64,000 nucleotides of DNA. Origin: Agroathelia rolfsii (lineage: Eukaryota; Basidiomycota; Agaricomycetes; Amylocorticiales; Amylocorticiaceae). How positions within the stretch are numbered: the stretch's first letter is position 1; each line of letters begins with the position of its first letter. The stretch lies in the NCBI GenBank assembly GCA_018343915.1, contig JABRWF010000002.1, positions 1,674,001-1,738,000 of the forward strand, given 5' to 3'. Shown one piece after another: positions 1 through 10,103 of this stretch. The position numbers and the translations under genes are program-made. A model generated the notes under the pieces. The model was not told the origin of the DNA, searched no databases, and saw nothing but the letters and a program-made list of their open reading frames with translations.

Positions 1-635
1 ATCATCATCGTGGTCTGGATCGTCGGTCCAGGGTATAGCTTGTAGCGCCTGTATAAGAGTCTGTGTGCCCATCCTCATCTGCAAGATAGTGAGTTTATGT
101 ATTGTTCTTCTGTGCAAGAAGATGATAAACGACTGACGGAGGCATCGCCCCGGAAAGAGGTCAGCATAGAGCTGAGCGACAGGAAAGGAGCGTGCATAGA
201 TGGTTCATCGTCTTGCTGCACTTCAGGAGGTGCACCAGTAGTAGCACTGGATGATGCCACTGGCCATTCTGTGAGAACTTGACAGATTGTACGGATGTCG
301 GTAATCAGAATACCTTGCTCAGTCTCACGGCCTTTGTTCTTCCTGCTTACACTCAGCAGGCGTTTGGGGGACGATGAAGGATTGGACGAGGCCCTGGTTC
401 CGGGAATGGAGAGCATTCCAGCCGTCTTGTCGAAAGCACGCTTTACGAAGCTGCCAGATGCAGAGAGCGATCTGTCGAGGGCGGAGGATTCATTTCCGGA
501 CTTGTGCTCCTCCTTGTCCTTGTCCTTGTCGTTGTTGCTACTGCCTTGGAGGCCCAAGGCCTGTGGGGAAGTATCGATGGTCGGTGCCGCGGCCGGCTCG
601 TGGAGAAAAGGGTTGATGGGCGGGCCTTGAGCCAT
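1..635 (-). CDS. Unrecognised protein, 5' part (runs off left edge)
   Basis: I do not recognise this gene. Two exons can be threaded: 635-138 and 78 to the window edge. The 59-nt intron starts GTCAGT and ends TTGCAG. I chose the ATG at 635 (MAQGPPINPF...). The frame stays open upstream to 926, but that extension would add a very Ala/Leu-rich stretch encoded by a GCA-repeat tract and looks like leader sequence. The 192 visible residues are low-complexity: a Lys/Asp/Glu run near residue 40, Ser-rich segments, then a more ordered part (ILITDIRTICQVLTEW). The reading frame continues to the first base of the window. It is divergent from the SUR7-type gene at 1060. Function unknown; the intron is inferred from frame and splice signals only. 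Confidence 0.55.
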
Positions 636-1059
636 CGTCGTCTCGGGCGTGCGTGTAGTCCGCGTGTCGATGGCGTCGATGATGTGAAGGAGGGGGAGAG
701 ACGATGGGAATAGCAGTAATAGTGCCTTGGCGGCAAGGCCAGTACCAAGCCAGGCAGTAATAAGCGATGCAGCAGCAGCAGCAGCACTAGCAGCAGCAAG
801 TATGCCCGCGGCGGGACAGATTGCTTCCGGAGAGTCCATATATGGAAAGCAAAGCCCCTGAAGCAAGAAGCCATGCAAAGAGCACGCTGCAGCCCCTCCC
901 CTCCCTTTTGGCCGCTGCGGTTCCAACCTGGGCCACGGGCTGTTTGTTGCTGCTGGTGTGGTTTATAATAACCGTTCGTTATACGTACATATATCAGCCG
1001 GCTTGCATCCTCGCTCTTCCGCCCATTCACATCCTTAGTCTCTCGAACTCACTCCAGCC
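636..1059. promoter_or_regulatory. Divergent intergenic region between the left partial gene and SUR7
   Basis: This 424-bp spacer separates two gene starts pointing away from each other and must hold both promoters. It contains a (GCA)6 tract at 769-786, followed by further GCA units. I see no unambiguous TATA box or other named element. Confidence 0.4.
769..786. repeat. (GCA)6 trinucleotide microsatellite
   Basis: Six perfect GCA units, followed by an interruption and more GCA units. If the left gene started further upstream this would encode polyalanine on the minus strand; I treat it as non-coding leader. Confidence 0.8.
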
Positions 1060-2142
1060 ATGCGAGGCGAAATATGCATCGGACTGGGCTCCCTCTTCTC
1101 GTACGACATCCCTACTACCCCGCCTCTGCCCTCTACTCACCACCACCACTACTACTAAACAACAGATTCACCGCCGTCTTGATCTTGATTTTTGCCCATG
1201 TGCGTTGTACGGCACTGAGCGTGGTATGACAAACATGCTCATATCTATATCTCTTATAGGTGGGACAGATTAGCACGGCATCATTGCCTCGGCAAATTTA
1301 CATGGTACGTTCAAGTTGCTTTTGCTCATACATGGCCTATGTGACTAAGAGTGTCTGTAGGTCCAAGTCAACATGTCTGGTTATCTGTAAGACATTACCA
1401 AAACTGCTGCTCTTGCTCGCCGTCACCTCACCTCGTCCAAATGCAGAAACGGCCTGCAGGCCCTCTACTATCCCAACGACATCGGGGGTCTCTACACCTC
1501 CAACGCCAGCGCCCCGCTGCAGCAACAGCAGGGCGTACGACAGCTCTACGACTTTGGCTTCTATTCTTACTGCGCCTACACCAATGCCACCGCCGGCATC
1601 TGCTCAAATCATTCCACCCCCTACGAGTTCAAGCCGTACAACTACATTTTGGCCGACATGACCACCAACTACTCCCAGCAGGTCACACCAAGCATTGTCT
1701 CGGGTAATTTCCGCAACAGCAACTCCCTTGGCTCCTCTTCGAGGGCGGGGTACTTCCTCGTCCTCCTGGGCACCATAGCCGCTGCGCTTGCGTTCATAAC
1801 GTTCGTATCATCCGCCTTCCTTTCTATAGAACACACACACACTCATGACGTCTATACCATCCACACAGCGGCTTCTTTACACACGGTGTCCCGTTCTTCA
1901 TCTCCACCAGCATGGCCATCCTCAGCACCATCTTCCTGCTCGTCGGCGCTGCAATATGGACAAGTTTGATCAACAAGGCATCCACCGTCAACCTGCTTAC
2001 CGTCGCGATCACGAATCAGACACCGGTACCGCTAGGTATCACCGTACACATGGGCACCGGTGTGTACCTCATCTGGGCCGCATTTGCCTGTATGATCGCG
2101 TCCATCGTGCCGTATATGATCAGCTGCTGCACTTGGCGGTGA
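1060..2142 (+). CDS. SUR7/PalI family claudin-like plasma-membrane protein
   Basis: Six exons join in frame: 1060-1100, 1166-1199, 1260-1304, 1361-1386, 1447-1800 and 1869-2142, giving 257 aa. The protein starts MRGEICIGLGSLFS, the usual start of the basidiomycete SUR7/PalI family. It has the first membrane segment (FTAVLILIFAH), then an extracellular loop with FGFYSYCAY, the family's claudin-like G-x-x-x-Y-C signature, and several N-glycosylation sequons. Three more hydrophobic segments follow, ending at VPYMISCCTWR. Such proteins sit in eisosome or cell-cortex domains and affect endocytosis, wall integrity or alkaline-pH sensing. The fifth intron holds an (AC)6 tract. Family assignment is firm; the exact role is inferred from the family. 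Confidence 0.88.
1831..1842. repeat. (AC)6 microsatellite in SUR7 intron 5
   Basis: Perfect dinucleotide run inside the last intron of the SUR7-type gene, directly visible. Confidence 0.7.
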
Positions 2143-2849
2143 AGAACAAATCGAGACTCGAACAAAAACGGACGATTTGAAATGCCGCTTATAAATAGAT
2201 GTTTTTTTTTTTTAAACTAACGGGGGATTGATGCCTCCCTTTCACTTTTCTCCTTTACAAAACTTTATCCTTCTTTTTCTTCTTCTCCCCCATTTGTTAT
2301 TCTTTTTTTCTTCCCAGAAAGAAAACTGAATGACAAAACTGAATGATGATTGAACTAACGAACAAGCGAACCTTGATCATATACACACATATATATGTTT
2401 TTTCTTTTCACCTCTTTGCTTTTTTATATTGCTTTTTGACTTGACGCCCAATCCGTTACGTTCCCCCCTTCCCCCCTCTCCCCTCTCTCTCACGATCACA
2501 CGCAATAACAAGAAGCAGACGACACCCACACAACCCCCCCCCTACCCCCTTGCTAAACCGGACTTTACTTACACTAATCATCACCGGCATCACCTGTACA
2601 TGAACACGTTTTTGCAAGGCGTAACTTATGTAATCTTTGATTTTGAACCTTGACACAGAGAACAAGAAGACTGATAAAAATGATGATGATGAATGAGGAT
2701 GGTGATGATGGGAAACAACGGACTCGGAGGGGGCACCCGAGAGTGCTCAGTGCCAACAATAATGAATGCCCATGTATTTGAAAAAGGGGATTACATTATA
2801 CAGATTTTATATTTACACAGTCAATTCATTCATTCATTCAATTTTAAAT
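2143..2849. other. Convergent 3' intergenic region, SUR7 and RIC1
   Basis: About 700 bp between two converging stop codons, with no credible gene. It carries a T run near 2202-2212, long pyrimidine-rich stretches (about 2230-2330 and 2430-2500, including runs of C), an ATG/GAT trinucleotide run at about 2680-2693 and (ATTC)4 at 2824-2839. It presumably holds both 3' UTRs and poly(A) sites. Confidence 0.6.
2824..2839. repeat. (ATTC)4 tetranucleotide microsatellite
   Basis: Four perfect ATTC units just beyond the RIC1 stop codon, within the presumed RIC1 3' UTR. Confidence 0.7.
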
Positions 2850-5800
2850 TTATCTATCTACACCATTCTGTCCGACACTATTCATAATTACCGCACCCAC
2901 ATCCGAAGCACTACCACTGCCATTCGTAGTAGCAGCGCCGCTGTCATCCAGTAACCCAACCTGCGCCAAGGCCTCCTTGAGCGCCTCGCCCGTCTCGTCG
3001 ATCGACTTCAAGAACCGCAAGATCTCCTTGCCGAGTCGCTCGTCGTCCGTCTCAATCGCTGCCTTGAGCAGCCGCACGGCGTCGGCGACGTTGTTGCTGC
3101 TCCCATCTTCCTCCAGCTGCTCCAGGTTATGCAGGATGAGGAGGTAAGAAGCGGCTGTTGTCAGACGTCCGGACTCAAGACAAGTCTAGTAGTAGCAAGA
3201 ATAGGTTCGATTAGCGATAAATGCCGCTGTGAACCGACTTAACATTCACTCATACCTCGAACAACGCCTTTGGGTTCCCCACGACATCAAACAGCCGCCG
3301 CCAGCGTGTCATCTCCGTCTTGCGCGCACATCGGACGACGACATCGAGCGCGGCGTCGAAGTGGTCTAGGAACTCAACCGTGGCACGCAGCAAGCTGTCT
3401 TCGTCCTCTTTTTCTCCCTTTTCATCTTCTTCAGCGGCGGTAGGGGCAGCCGCGGTCGCTAGAAGAGATCCTTGCCCTTGCTGTTCTTGTAGGGCCTGCC
3501 CCTCCTCCTCCTCCTCCTCGCTATCTTTCACTTGCTTTTCATCTTCCTCCTGGGCCTTGACCTCCTTCCGCTCTCTCCCATCCTCCACTTCCTTGTGCGG
3601 ACTCTTGTCCAAAGACGCATCAGATTCAATAACAGTATGCAGCAATATCTCAAGCACGTGCGCAAAGAACACGAGCTGTTGATAATGCGTTGCAAACGTC
3701 ACCGCCTGGCGGATCTGCCGCTGCTCGAGATGATACCGAAGGATATGGTGGAGGAACAGATGGGACTACAAGCGTTATCCACATGGTGCATCATCAGTCT
3801 CGGGTAGATGAGAGGGGGCAAAATGAAAGGACAACAGGCATAGATACGTACACTCGTACCGTGCCGGAAGATGACAAAAGGCAAGTTTGTGCGCATGGCG
3901 CATTCGTATTCCGCGCCGATGATGATGCCTTTATCCATGAGTACGGCTAGTATCGAGGGAGAAAGAAAAAAAAAAAGGCAAATCAATATTTGGCTAATAA
4001 AATCATGGGTAAAATGTCTTACAAAGCGGATAAAAATCCAGCGGGATATAAACACTCTCCTTGACACTCGCCGGCACCTGTGCATCCGCACTCTCATTCG
4101 TAGAAGGCGAAGAAGACTCGATCGCCAGCGCGTTCAGCCAAACTCGGATGCCTTGGCCGTCGTATCCCCAGAGTGAGTTTTCGAGTGCGCCGATGCCGCG
4201 AAGGTGCGTCCAGCAGAACTCGATACGCTCGGCGAAGATCTGCATGTCGTATTTGACCTCTTGATCTCCTGTCTGATAATGAGGTGGTGATTTCGTTCAA
4301 GTCAAGTCGAATAAGTAAGGATAATAAAGGACGCAAACCTTGCGGGGTCGTAGAAGGATTAGTTGTCCACCGACCATCATGAGCACGGTTGCTACAGATA
4401 GATCATCAACCGGATCACCCAGTCCTGCATATTCAAGAGCTGTCCGTGAGTTATCCTATCAACTGATGTGCACTAATACCTACGCTTCTGAGCACTCGGA
4501 ATCATCCAACTCAGTGCACGCACAGCGTTGGGAGCGGCGATGATACCGCTAAATGTAATGCTCCCACACAGATGCAGGGTGATCGTATCGGCGGTAGGCA
4601 CAATGAGATAATGGTACAGAGTGTTGTCCGCCGTATATACCAGGAGCGAGTTATCGACAAGGGAGAAGATGACTACAGGAGCGGGCACATTCTCGCGATA
4701 GAGAATATTCCTATGGCTGAGCTCCAAGTCCCGTGAGTACAAACGGATCTGGAGAAAGATGACCGCTGTTTAATAACCAAGCGATGTTGACACCTATATA
4801 TATTACGGACCTGATAAGTCCGGTTTGTTTCGATGGCTACGATGAGTACGTGGTGGAACCAGACAAGTCCGCCTCGGACAGAGAACGACTGTTCTTGTTG
4901 CTCGTCGATGAAGGTCTTCCAGCGTCCTGACGTAGAGCTGTAGTGGATCAAACCTCGTCGACCAGCAACAGCCACGAGCCGGCCGTCGCTGCTTAGAGAC
5001 GAGTAGCGCACAGGCCAGTTGACAGCCAGGTATGTTTGAGGTATCTAAGTATAATAGGTAAATAAAACAAAGATCCATGAAAAGAATGCGGTATTGACCT
5101 TGACATGTTGCCAAACATCAGATTCTGGGTTAATTACACTCATGTCAGGCTGATCTGCTCCTCTGTAGATCAAAGCCCTATCATCGAGCTGTAGAAATCC
5201 GTAACGTGTATTGTCCTGTAAAAGTGTTTGATACGTTACACTAGTATAACAATAAATTTCGCCTTACTGGTGTGAGCTGACTAGTAGTCGCACTCTTCGC
5301 AAATGGAATGACGAATATTTGTCCATTCGGATTATTTGGTGATGATTTGGCCAGAACGATGAGCTCAAAATTCCCCGGAGCCCAGAACTGCAGTACAGAA
5401 AACATGATAAGCATTGTAGTTGATGTGATAATAGTTATAAGTTAGATCACGGACCAAATCCCGAACGCCATACATGAATGCGTCCTGGAAGCTATCATGA
5501 CTTTAAAAACGAGCCAGACGGGACAAATGGAGGAAATATGACTGACCTTGACTTATCTACTGAGTCCTCAACCCCAAACCCTGATGCCAAACATCGTCCG
5601 CCGACACTAAAGACAGCCCAACCATGCTCCCAACCGACAGCTAGTACATAACCATCAGAAGTCCATTCCATGACGGTCACGGATCCCGTCGCTTGCCCGA
5701 ATGGATTGGGCAGGGTAATGCTCTTTGGTTGCGGAATTGTGGCTGTTCTTTCGGATGGGAAATTGTTAAATTCCACTGCACCACTGACCAACACCATCAA

Positions 5801-7187
5801 CAAAAAAGGAGACACATTTTCAATTTGAATAGGAACCAGACCTTGCTGTACCGACAGCGACTAGGGAGAACCTGCCGTTTACAGCTACGGCTACAGCACG
5901 ACGGGGCTCTTCGTATTGACGCCTCGACGCATCTTCGGGCGCTTCAGGGTCAATTTGCCTTTGCTTTTGTACCCAGCGAGGCGTCCTAAAACTGTGAATG
6001 CACGATCCATGCCACTGAAAATGCTGCAGTGATGCAAGACTGTCGAGAGATTCGCTTTCTTTGACGCTATTGTCGATTGAGCTACGAGTCTAGAAGTTTG
6101 TTGTTGAAGACATGATGGATATCAAAGCAAGTACACTAAATTACCTGAGTAGTTATGCCGTCTGAATCAGCACTCGACGAGGTTATCGCCTCATGCAGAC
6201 GCACAAAATAGGCCCTACCATCAGACGTAATCCATGTTTCCAGTCCCGTCGTTTTTGAAGATGAAATGTGTGTTAGATACACTGTCCATGTGGTTCAGCT
6301 GAGATCAGAAATATAATCCAGACACGACTTATAAGCGCCTACCATCCTCCTCTAGCAGCCACGGTAGCTCTTCGTTGTCAAGAGTCCAGGAATCATAGCC
6401 TATATGCGCGTTTTCTCTACCAGGTCCGGGTGTCTTTTCGTCCTGCGAATCGTCATCAACGGCAGGCCATGATATTCGGTGAATGGCTGATGGCTGTTTG
6501 GTGGAATACAAAATGTATTGCCGACGCGGGGATACACTTCGCATGGAGATACCATCGATAAGCCACACAGAACACTTTCCTTACTCTTAGTAACCCCATA
6601 CCTGAGAAGGTGACCCTCGATCCTGATCACTCCCTCGAAATGGAGATGAGCAGCCTGGAATGGGAATGCTTCGCCGGGTCCGGGAAGGAAGTTGTGCGCG
6701 GCAGCACAAGCTGTGACGGCGGTGGGTACTTGATATGCATGCGATGTTGGGTCAAATTCAATGGATACTAGGATCAAGAATGATTGGGTAGTCTGTAATA
6801 CGACTCCATTATGACGAGAATAAAGATACACCATGTCATCAGGTAGCATACCTGGATAACGAGTCTAGTACCATCGGGCGACCAATGTACCTTTTCGTTT
6901 TCTCCATGCTCTTTCAGAGACGTAAGGGTTCGTGAGAGATGTGCGAGAATGGCTGGCGGCTACGATGTGAGTTAGTTGCCTTGAGCGAGGTTACGTTTGC
7001 TGAGCTTCCACAACGAGAGCGACCAAATACATACCCGCACTCGCCAAAGAGTAAGCCCTCTCCTTGTAAGTGTGCAAAAGAAAGATTTGCGTGGGCTGGG
7101 AGATAATGATAAAATCGGTTCCAGAGGTAGCTTGGGAAGCTCGGGTGCAGAAGAGAGTTGGCGCGCTGCTGAGGTGGGGAAATACAT
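2850..7187 (-). CDS. RIC1: RIC1, subunit of the RIC1-RGP1 Ypt6/Rab6 exchange factor
   Basis: Seventeen exons thread without a break into 1110 aa: 7187-7035, 6959-6852, 6792-6602, 6536-6343, 6281-6145, 6089-5842, 5783-5547, 5491-5455, 5387-5268, 5215-5099, 5044-4811, 4748-4484, 4439-4339, 4272-4023, 3946-3852, 3765-3256 and 3185-2850. The start MYFPTSAARQL is the family start. The N-terminal part is the beta-propeller-like region (VHWSPDGTRL; EWTSDGYVLAVGWEHGW). The C-terminal RIC1 domain has LHHILR, FFAHVLEILLHTVIE, CARKTE and VVGNPKALFE, followed by EILRFLKSI. An acidic Glu/Lys-rich insert interrupts it. Together with RGP1, RIC1 activates the Rab Ypt6 at the Golgi for endosome-to-Golgi retrograde transport. 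Identification is strong; individual splice sites are inferred. Confidence 0.92.
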
Positions 7188-7596
7188 CGACGCCCAAAGC
7201 CCGGAGACAGAGTAATACCAACACACAAGAAAGGCCTGAGTGATTCGTGGCAAGTCCTATTATGACAGATTCAACAGCTGTTTCGTAAGAACTCTGTCTT
7301 GTCGTAGGAGATAAGTTGGGAATCGAAGTCAAAGTTGAGCACAATACACATTAGTATAGTTGCCATCATCACAATCACAATTAAATGAATTCAGACCGCC
7401 TTGACTATTTATAGAAAGTTGAGATGAGGGGGTGGATTGGATTGACGATGAATACGGGGTAAATACTACTACTAGAAATACAAAGGGATTTCCCCACAAT
7501 GAAGCCTGCAAATATGATATATTGTACAATTGATAGAGCAGACGAATGGAGCCAGCAAACATGCCCAGTGTTCGAAAAAAGGTGTATTTCATAGAT
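7188..7596. promoter_or_regulatory. RIC1 upstream / UPS1 downstream region
   Basis: About 410 bp between the UPS1 stop and the RIC1 start, both genes on the minus strand. It should hold the RIC1 promoter and the UPS1 3' UTR. I see no coding signal and no clear named element. Confidence 0.4.
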
Positions 7597-8411
7597 TCAT
7601 TCCACGGGGCGTTGAAAGAACCTTTTGAACTTGGTCCATCTCGTTACGTCTTTGGCCGCATCTTCCCCATTGGCAGGCTCATTCACTGACTTGATAGAAG
7701 CCTCAGACGGGGATAAGCCCATTGTCAGCAGCTGAGGACGGGATTGACGGAGGAGGCCGAGGATGAGGGAGACTCCTTCACGAGACTAAATGCTGTTTAG
7801 TGGATGGTTGTGGACGCATAAGAGCGGTATACTCACACGTTGGACGTTGTGTTGGAATCGAGTGAGACCATGAAGCTCGATGCGCTTGCCCAGGCCCCAG
7901 CCAAAGCCAGACACGATTCTAGCTTCGGTTAGCTGAATGGTCTTGGACCTACAAAAATGAGAAATGGTCAAATCTATTATGTGAAATAATCTTACGGGTC
8001 TGCAGCCTGACGAAAGACGACAGACTCTTCGACTTGCATAACCTTGACATGGTCAAGATTTTTCGTGCTGCAACGCACTGTCTTGCCCCAAGGATCAACT
8101 TCACTTTCTTCAATGACCCAGCTTTCGGCCCGTGAGATTATACCCTTAGGGAACCATTTTGGCAATGCTCCCCTCTTGAGTATAAGCCTAGTAGTGACGA
8201 GAGAGCCAGAGGGAGTGCAGTTGCGAGAAATGACATCGCAAGAAATGACGTGGGAAGCGTAAGGGTTTGGGTAACGTAGGAAAAATGCGAGAGAGACGAT
8301 AGACCAGGAATCGCTGGAGACAAGAGTGCCATCTGTTAGCTAGCAGTTGCAGAGCCTCGGCCAGGAATCGGTAACATACTCGTACGTGAAGGACTGAGAA
8401 AAGAACTTCAT
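7597..8411 (-). CDS. UPS1: PRELI/MSF1 domain mitochondrial lipid-transfer protein (Ups1-like)
   Basis: Four exons (8411-8380, 8313-7996, 7948-7837, 7785-7597) give 216 aa. The protein starts MKFFSQSFTYDDSWSIV and contains FLRYPNPYASHV, the conserved PRELI/MSF1 signature. Further on come LPKWFPKG, SWVIEESEVDP, NLDHVKVMQVEE and GFGWGLGKRIE, all typical of the domain. Ups1/PRELI proteins work with Mdm35 in the mitochondrial intermembrane space, moving phosphatidic acid between the two membranes for cardiolipin synthesis. The gene is head-to-head with a second mitochondrial or peroxisomal membrane-protein gene (Mpv17 family) across a 379-bp spacer that holds a perfect palindrome. The assignment to Ups1 rather than Ups2 is from overall resemblance and less certain than the family. 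Confidence 0.88.
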
Positions 8412-8593
8412 GACGAACGATTCCGGTGTAATTATTTATCTGTATTTGGATGGGTATCGAAATGAACGGTCTGGAGGATGACTTGAGTTTGACAGGTGAA
8501 GATAGTGGTCGTCGTGGACTGGGGGAAAGATATGAGTGAGCCAGTCCTGCGGCAGAATTAGATTGGCAATGAATTGGACACAAGTCGTAGGCC

Positions 8594-8627
8594 GTCACGC
8601 GGTCTTCCTGACCGCGTGACCGCGTGA
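8594..8627. promoter_or_regulatory. Perfect 11-bp inverted repeat plus tandem half-site in UPS1/MPV17 promoter
   Basis: GTCACGCGGTC (8594-8604), a 5-bp spacer, then its exact reverse complement GACCGCGTGAC (8610-8620). The right arm overlaps a tandem pair of CCGCGTGA (8612-8619 and 8620-8627). It lies between two divergent gene starts (8411 on minus, 8791 on plus), so a binding site for a dimeric regulator acting on both is the natural reading. The rest of the 8412-8790 spacer shows nothing else clear. Confidence 0.6.
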
Positions 8628-8790
8628 TGCTGGGTGATGTGACAGGTGTTGTCACGTCTCCAAGAACAGCCCCACCGTGACGCTATCTATTCCACCCTTA
8701 GGGACAGCTTTGAGGATTATGTAGCTCCACGGCAGCTGCATAAAAATCAAGAGACTATACAGGAAACATTATCCTATACCTCACACGAAC

Positions 8791-9751
8791 ATGGCATCTT
8801 TCGCTCGCATATACCAGCGTTCTTTCGAATCTCATCCCGCTGCCACCCTCGCTCTCGCAGGTGGCAGTCTCACTGCATTTGGCGACATGGTTGCACAAGC
8901 TACACAGCTCGTCTTCGCCAAAAGAAATCACGATCCTTCAATACCTTACGACCCTAGGCGTACGCTCCGTTTCTTCGTCTTTGGGTTTGGAATGAGTAAG
9001 TTTCATTTTTCTGTATGTATGCGGAACTCTCAATCGATGAACATGGGCCTTACTCGTTGGCAGGTCCTATTATTGGACGCTGGAATCTCGTGCTCGAGAG
9101 AAGGTTCCCTTTACGTAGACCCGGAAGTTCTCCAAATACCCCGGTTCAGTTTACTGCACTCGCAAAACGCGTGGCTGCAGACCAACTTGTCATGTGAGTA
9201 GCACGGTCTTCTTTTCCATCATGTTTGCCTGATGAGCATGTGTTTTCAGGGCGCCTGCAGGGGTAAGGAATACTTGATTCTCGTATCAAGGTTTTTGAGT
9301 ACTTACGCGCACTTTAGCTGATGCTGTTCATCGGCACTATGGGCATCATGGAAGGCCAAGATCGTCACCGAATTGCGCAGAAATATCGAGACATGTTTAA
9401 ACCAGCCTTGGTGACCAATTGGCAAGTGTGGCCGTTGATTCAGGTATGTTCATTCCTTTCTCTTGTACAATCAACACAGTACTAAATAAGCGTCTAGTTT
9501 GTTAATTTCCGATTTATGCCATTGGCATATCGAGTACCGTTCCAGCAAACTTGCGGTGTTTTCTGGACTCTCTATCTTTCTATGCTCAACTCTTCGTGCG
9601 TGATTCTTTGCTTGCTTATTTTTCCTGTAAATTACATTTGACTCACATGTTCAACAGTGAGGATAAAAAGGAGGATTATCGTGAAGCCTTGAACCAAACG
9701 GCAGAGTCCAAGTACCCTCTCAAGTCTCCACAACCGCAGGTCGTTTCATGA
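8791..9751 (+). CDS. Mpv17/PMP22 family membrane protein (Sym1-like)
   Basis: Six exons (8791-8995, 9064-9193, 9250-9262, 9318-9443, 9498-9595, 9658-9751) give 221 aa. Exon 3 is only 13 nt (encoding part of MAPAG) but keeps frame and sits exactly where the family has its APAG/APFG turn. Family hallmarks are YQRSFESHPAATL near the N-terminus, GDMVAQ, LFIGTMGIMEG, W-Q-V-W-P-L-I-Q, VNFRFMPLAYRV and FWTLYLS. Four hydrophobic segments are expected. Yeast Sym1 and mammalian Mpv17 are in the mitochondrial inner membrane, PMP22 in peroxisomes; which applies here cannot be read from sequence. The gene shares its promoter region with UPS1. Confidence 0.9.
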
Positions 9752-10103
9752 ACGAACACTCTTCACCGAACATGATTATACTCTAGCATACCAAGTTTAA
9801 TACTTCTGTACTGTATCCACTTGTATACACGACTTGTAGAGCCGTAGCATTGTTCTTTTAGTTTCTAGATTATTCCAAGTCTATTGGATTGGAACTATAA
9901 AATGGTGTATAATAATGAATGATGTCATTTATACTATTTATTTCAGGTGATGGTTCCTCGGATCAATCGAATCTTGGATTTTGGTTCCGAGACATTGGTT
10001 CTGGACCTGACCACTCTTTGCCCTTCCCACGGTGACTCGGACACTACGACTCGGAAGTGCCAGCCAGTGCCAGTGTATAAACTACTACCTGCCAGTGGAC
10101 GCC
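9752..10103. other. Spacer between MPV17-type gene and LRR gene
   Basis: About 350 bp between two plus-strand genes. Near 10060-10080 there are short repeated AGTGCCAG-like units followed by GTATAAAC, a TATA-like string some 25 bp before the chosen LRR-gene start codon. Nothing else is evident. Confidence 0.35.

Noticed and set aside
636..926. N-terminal extension of the left partial gene (Ala/Leu-rich)
   Set aside because: It is encoded by a GCA repeat and hydrophobic low-complexity sequence, and the internal ATG at 635 starts a more protein-like segment.
3320..3682. Ser-rich open frame antisense to RIC1
   Set aside because: It is the complement of the Glu/Lys-rich insert of RIC1; composition alone explains it.
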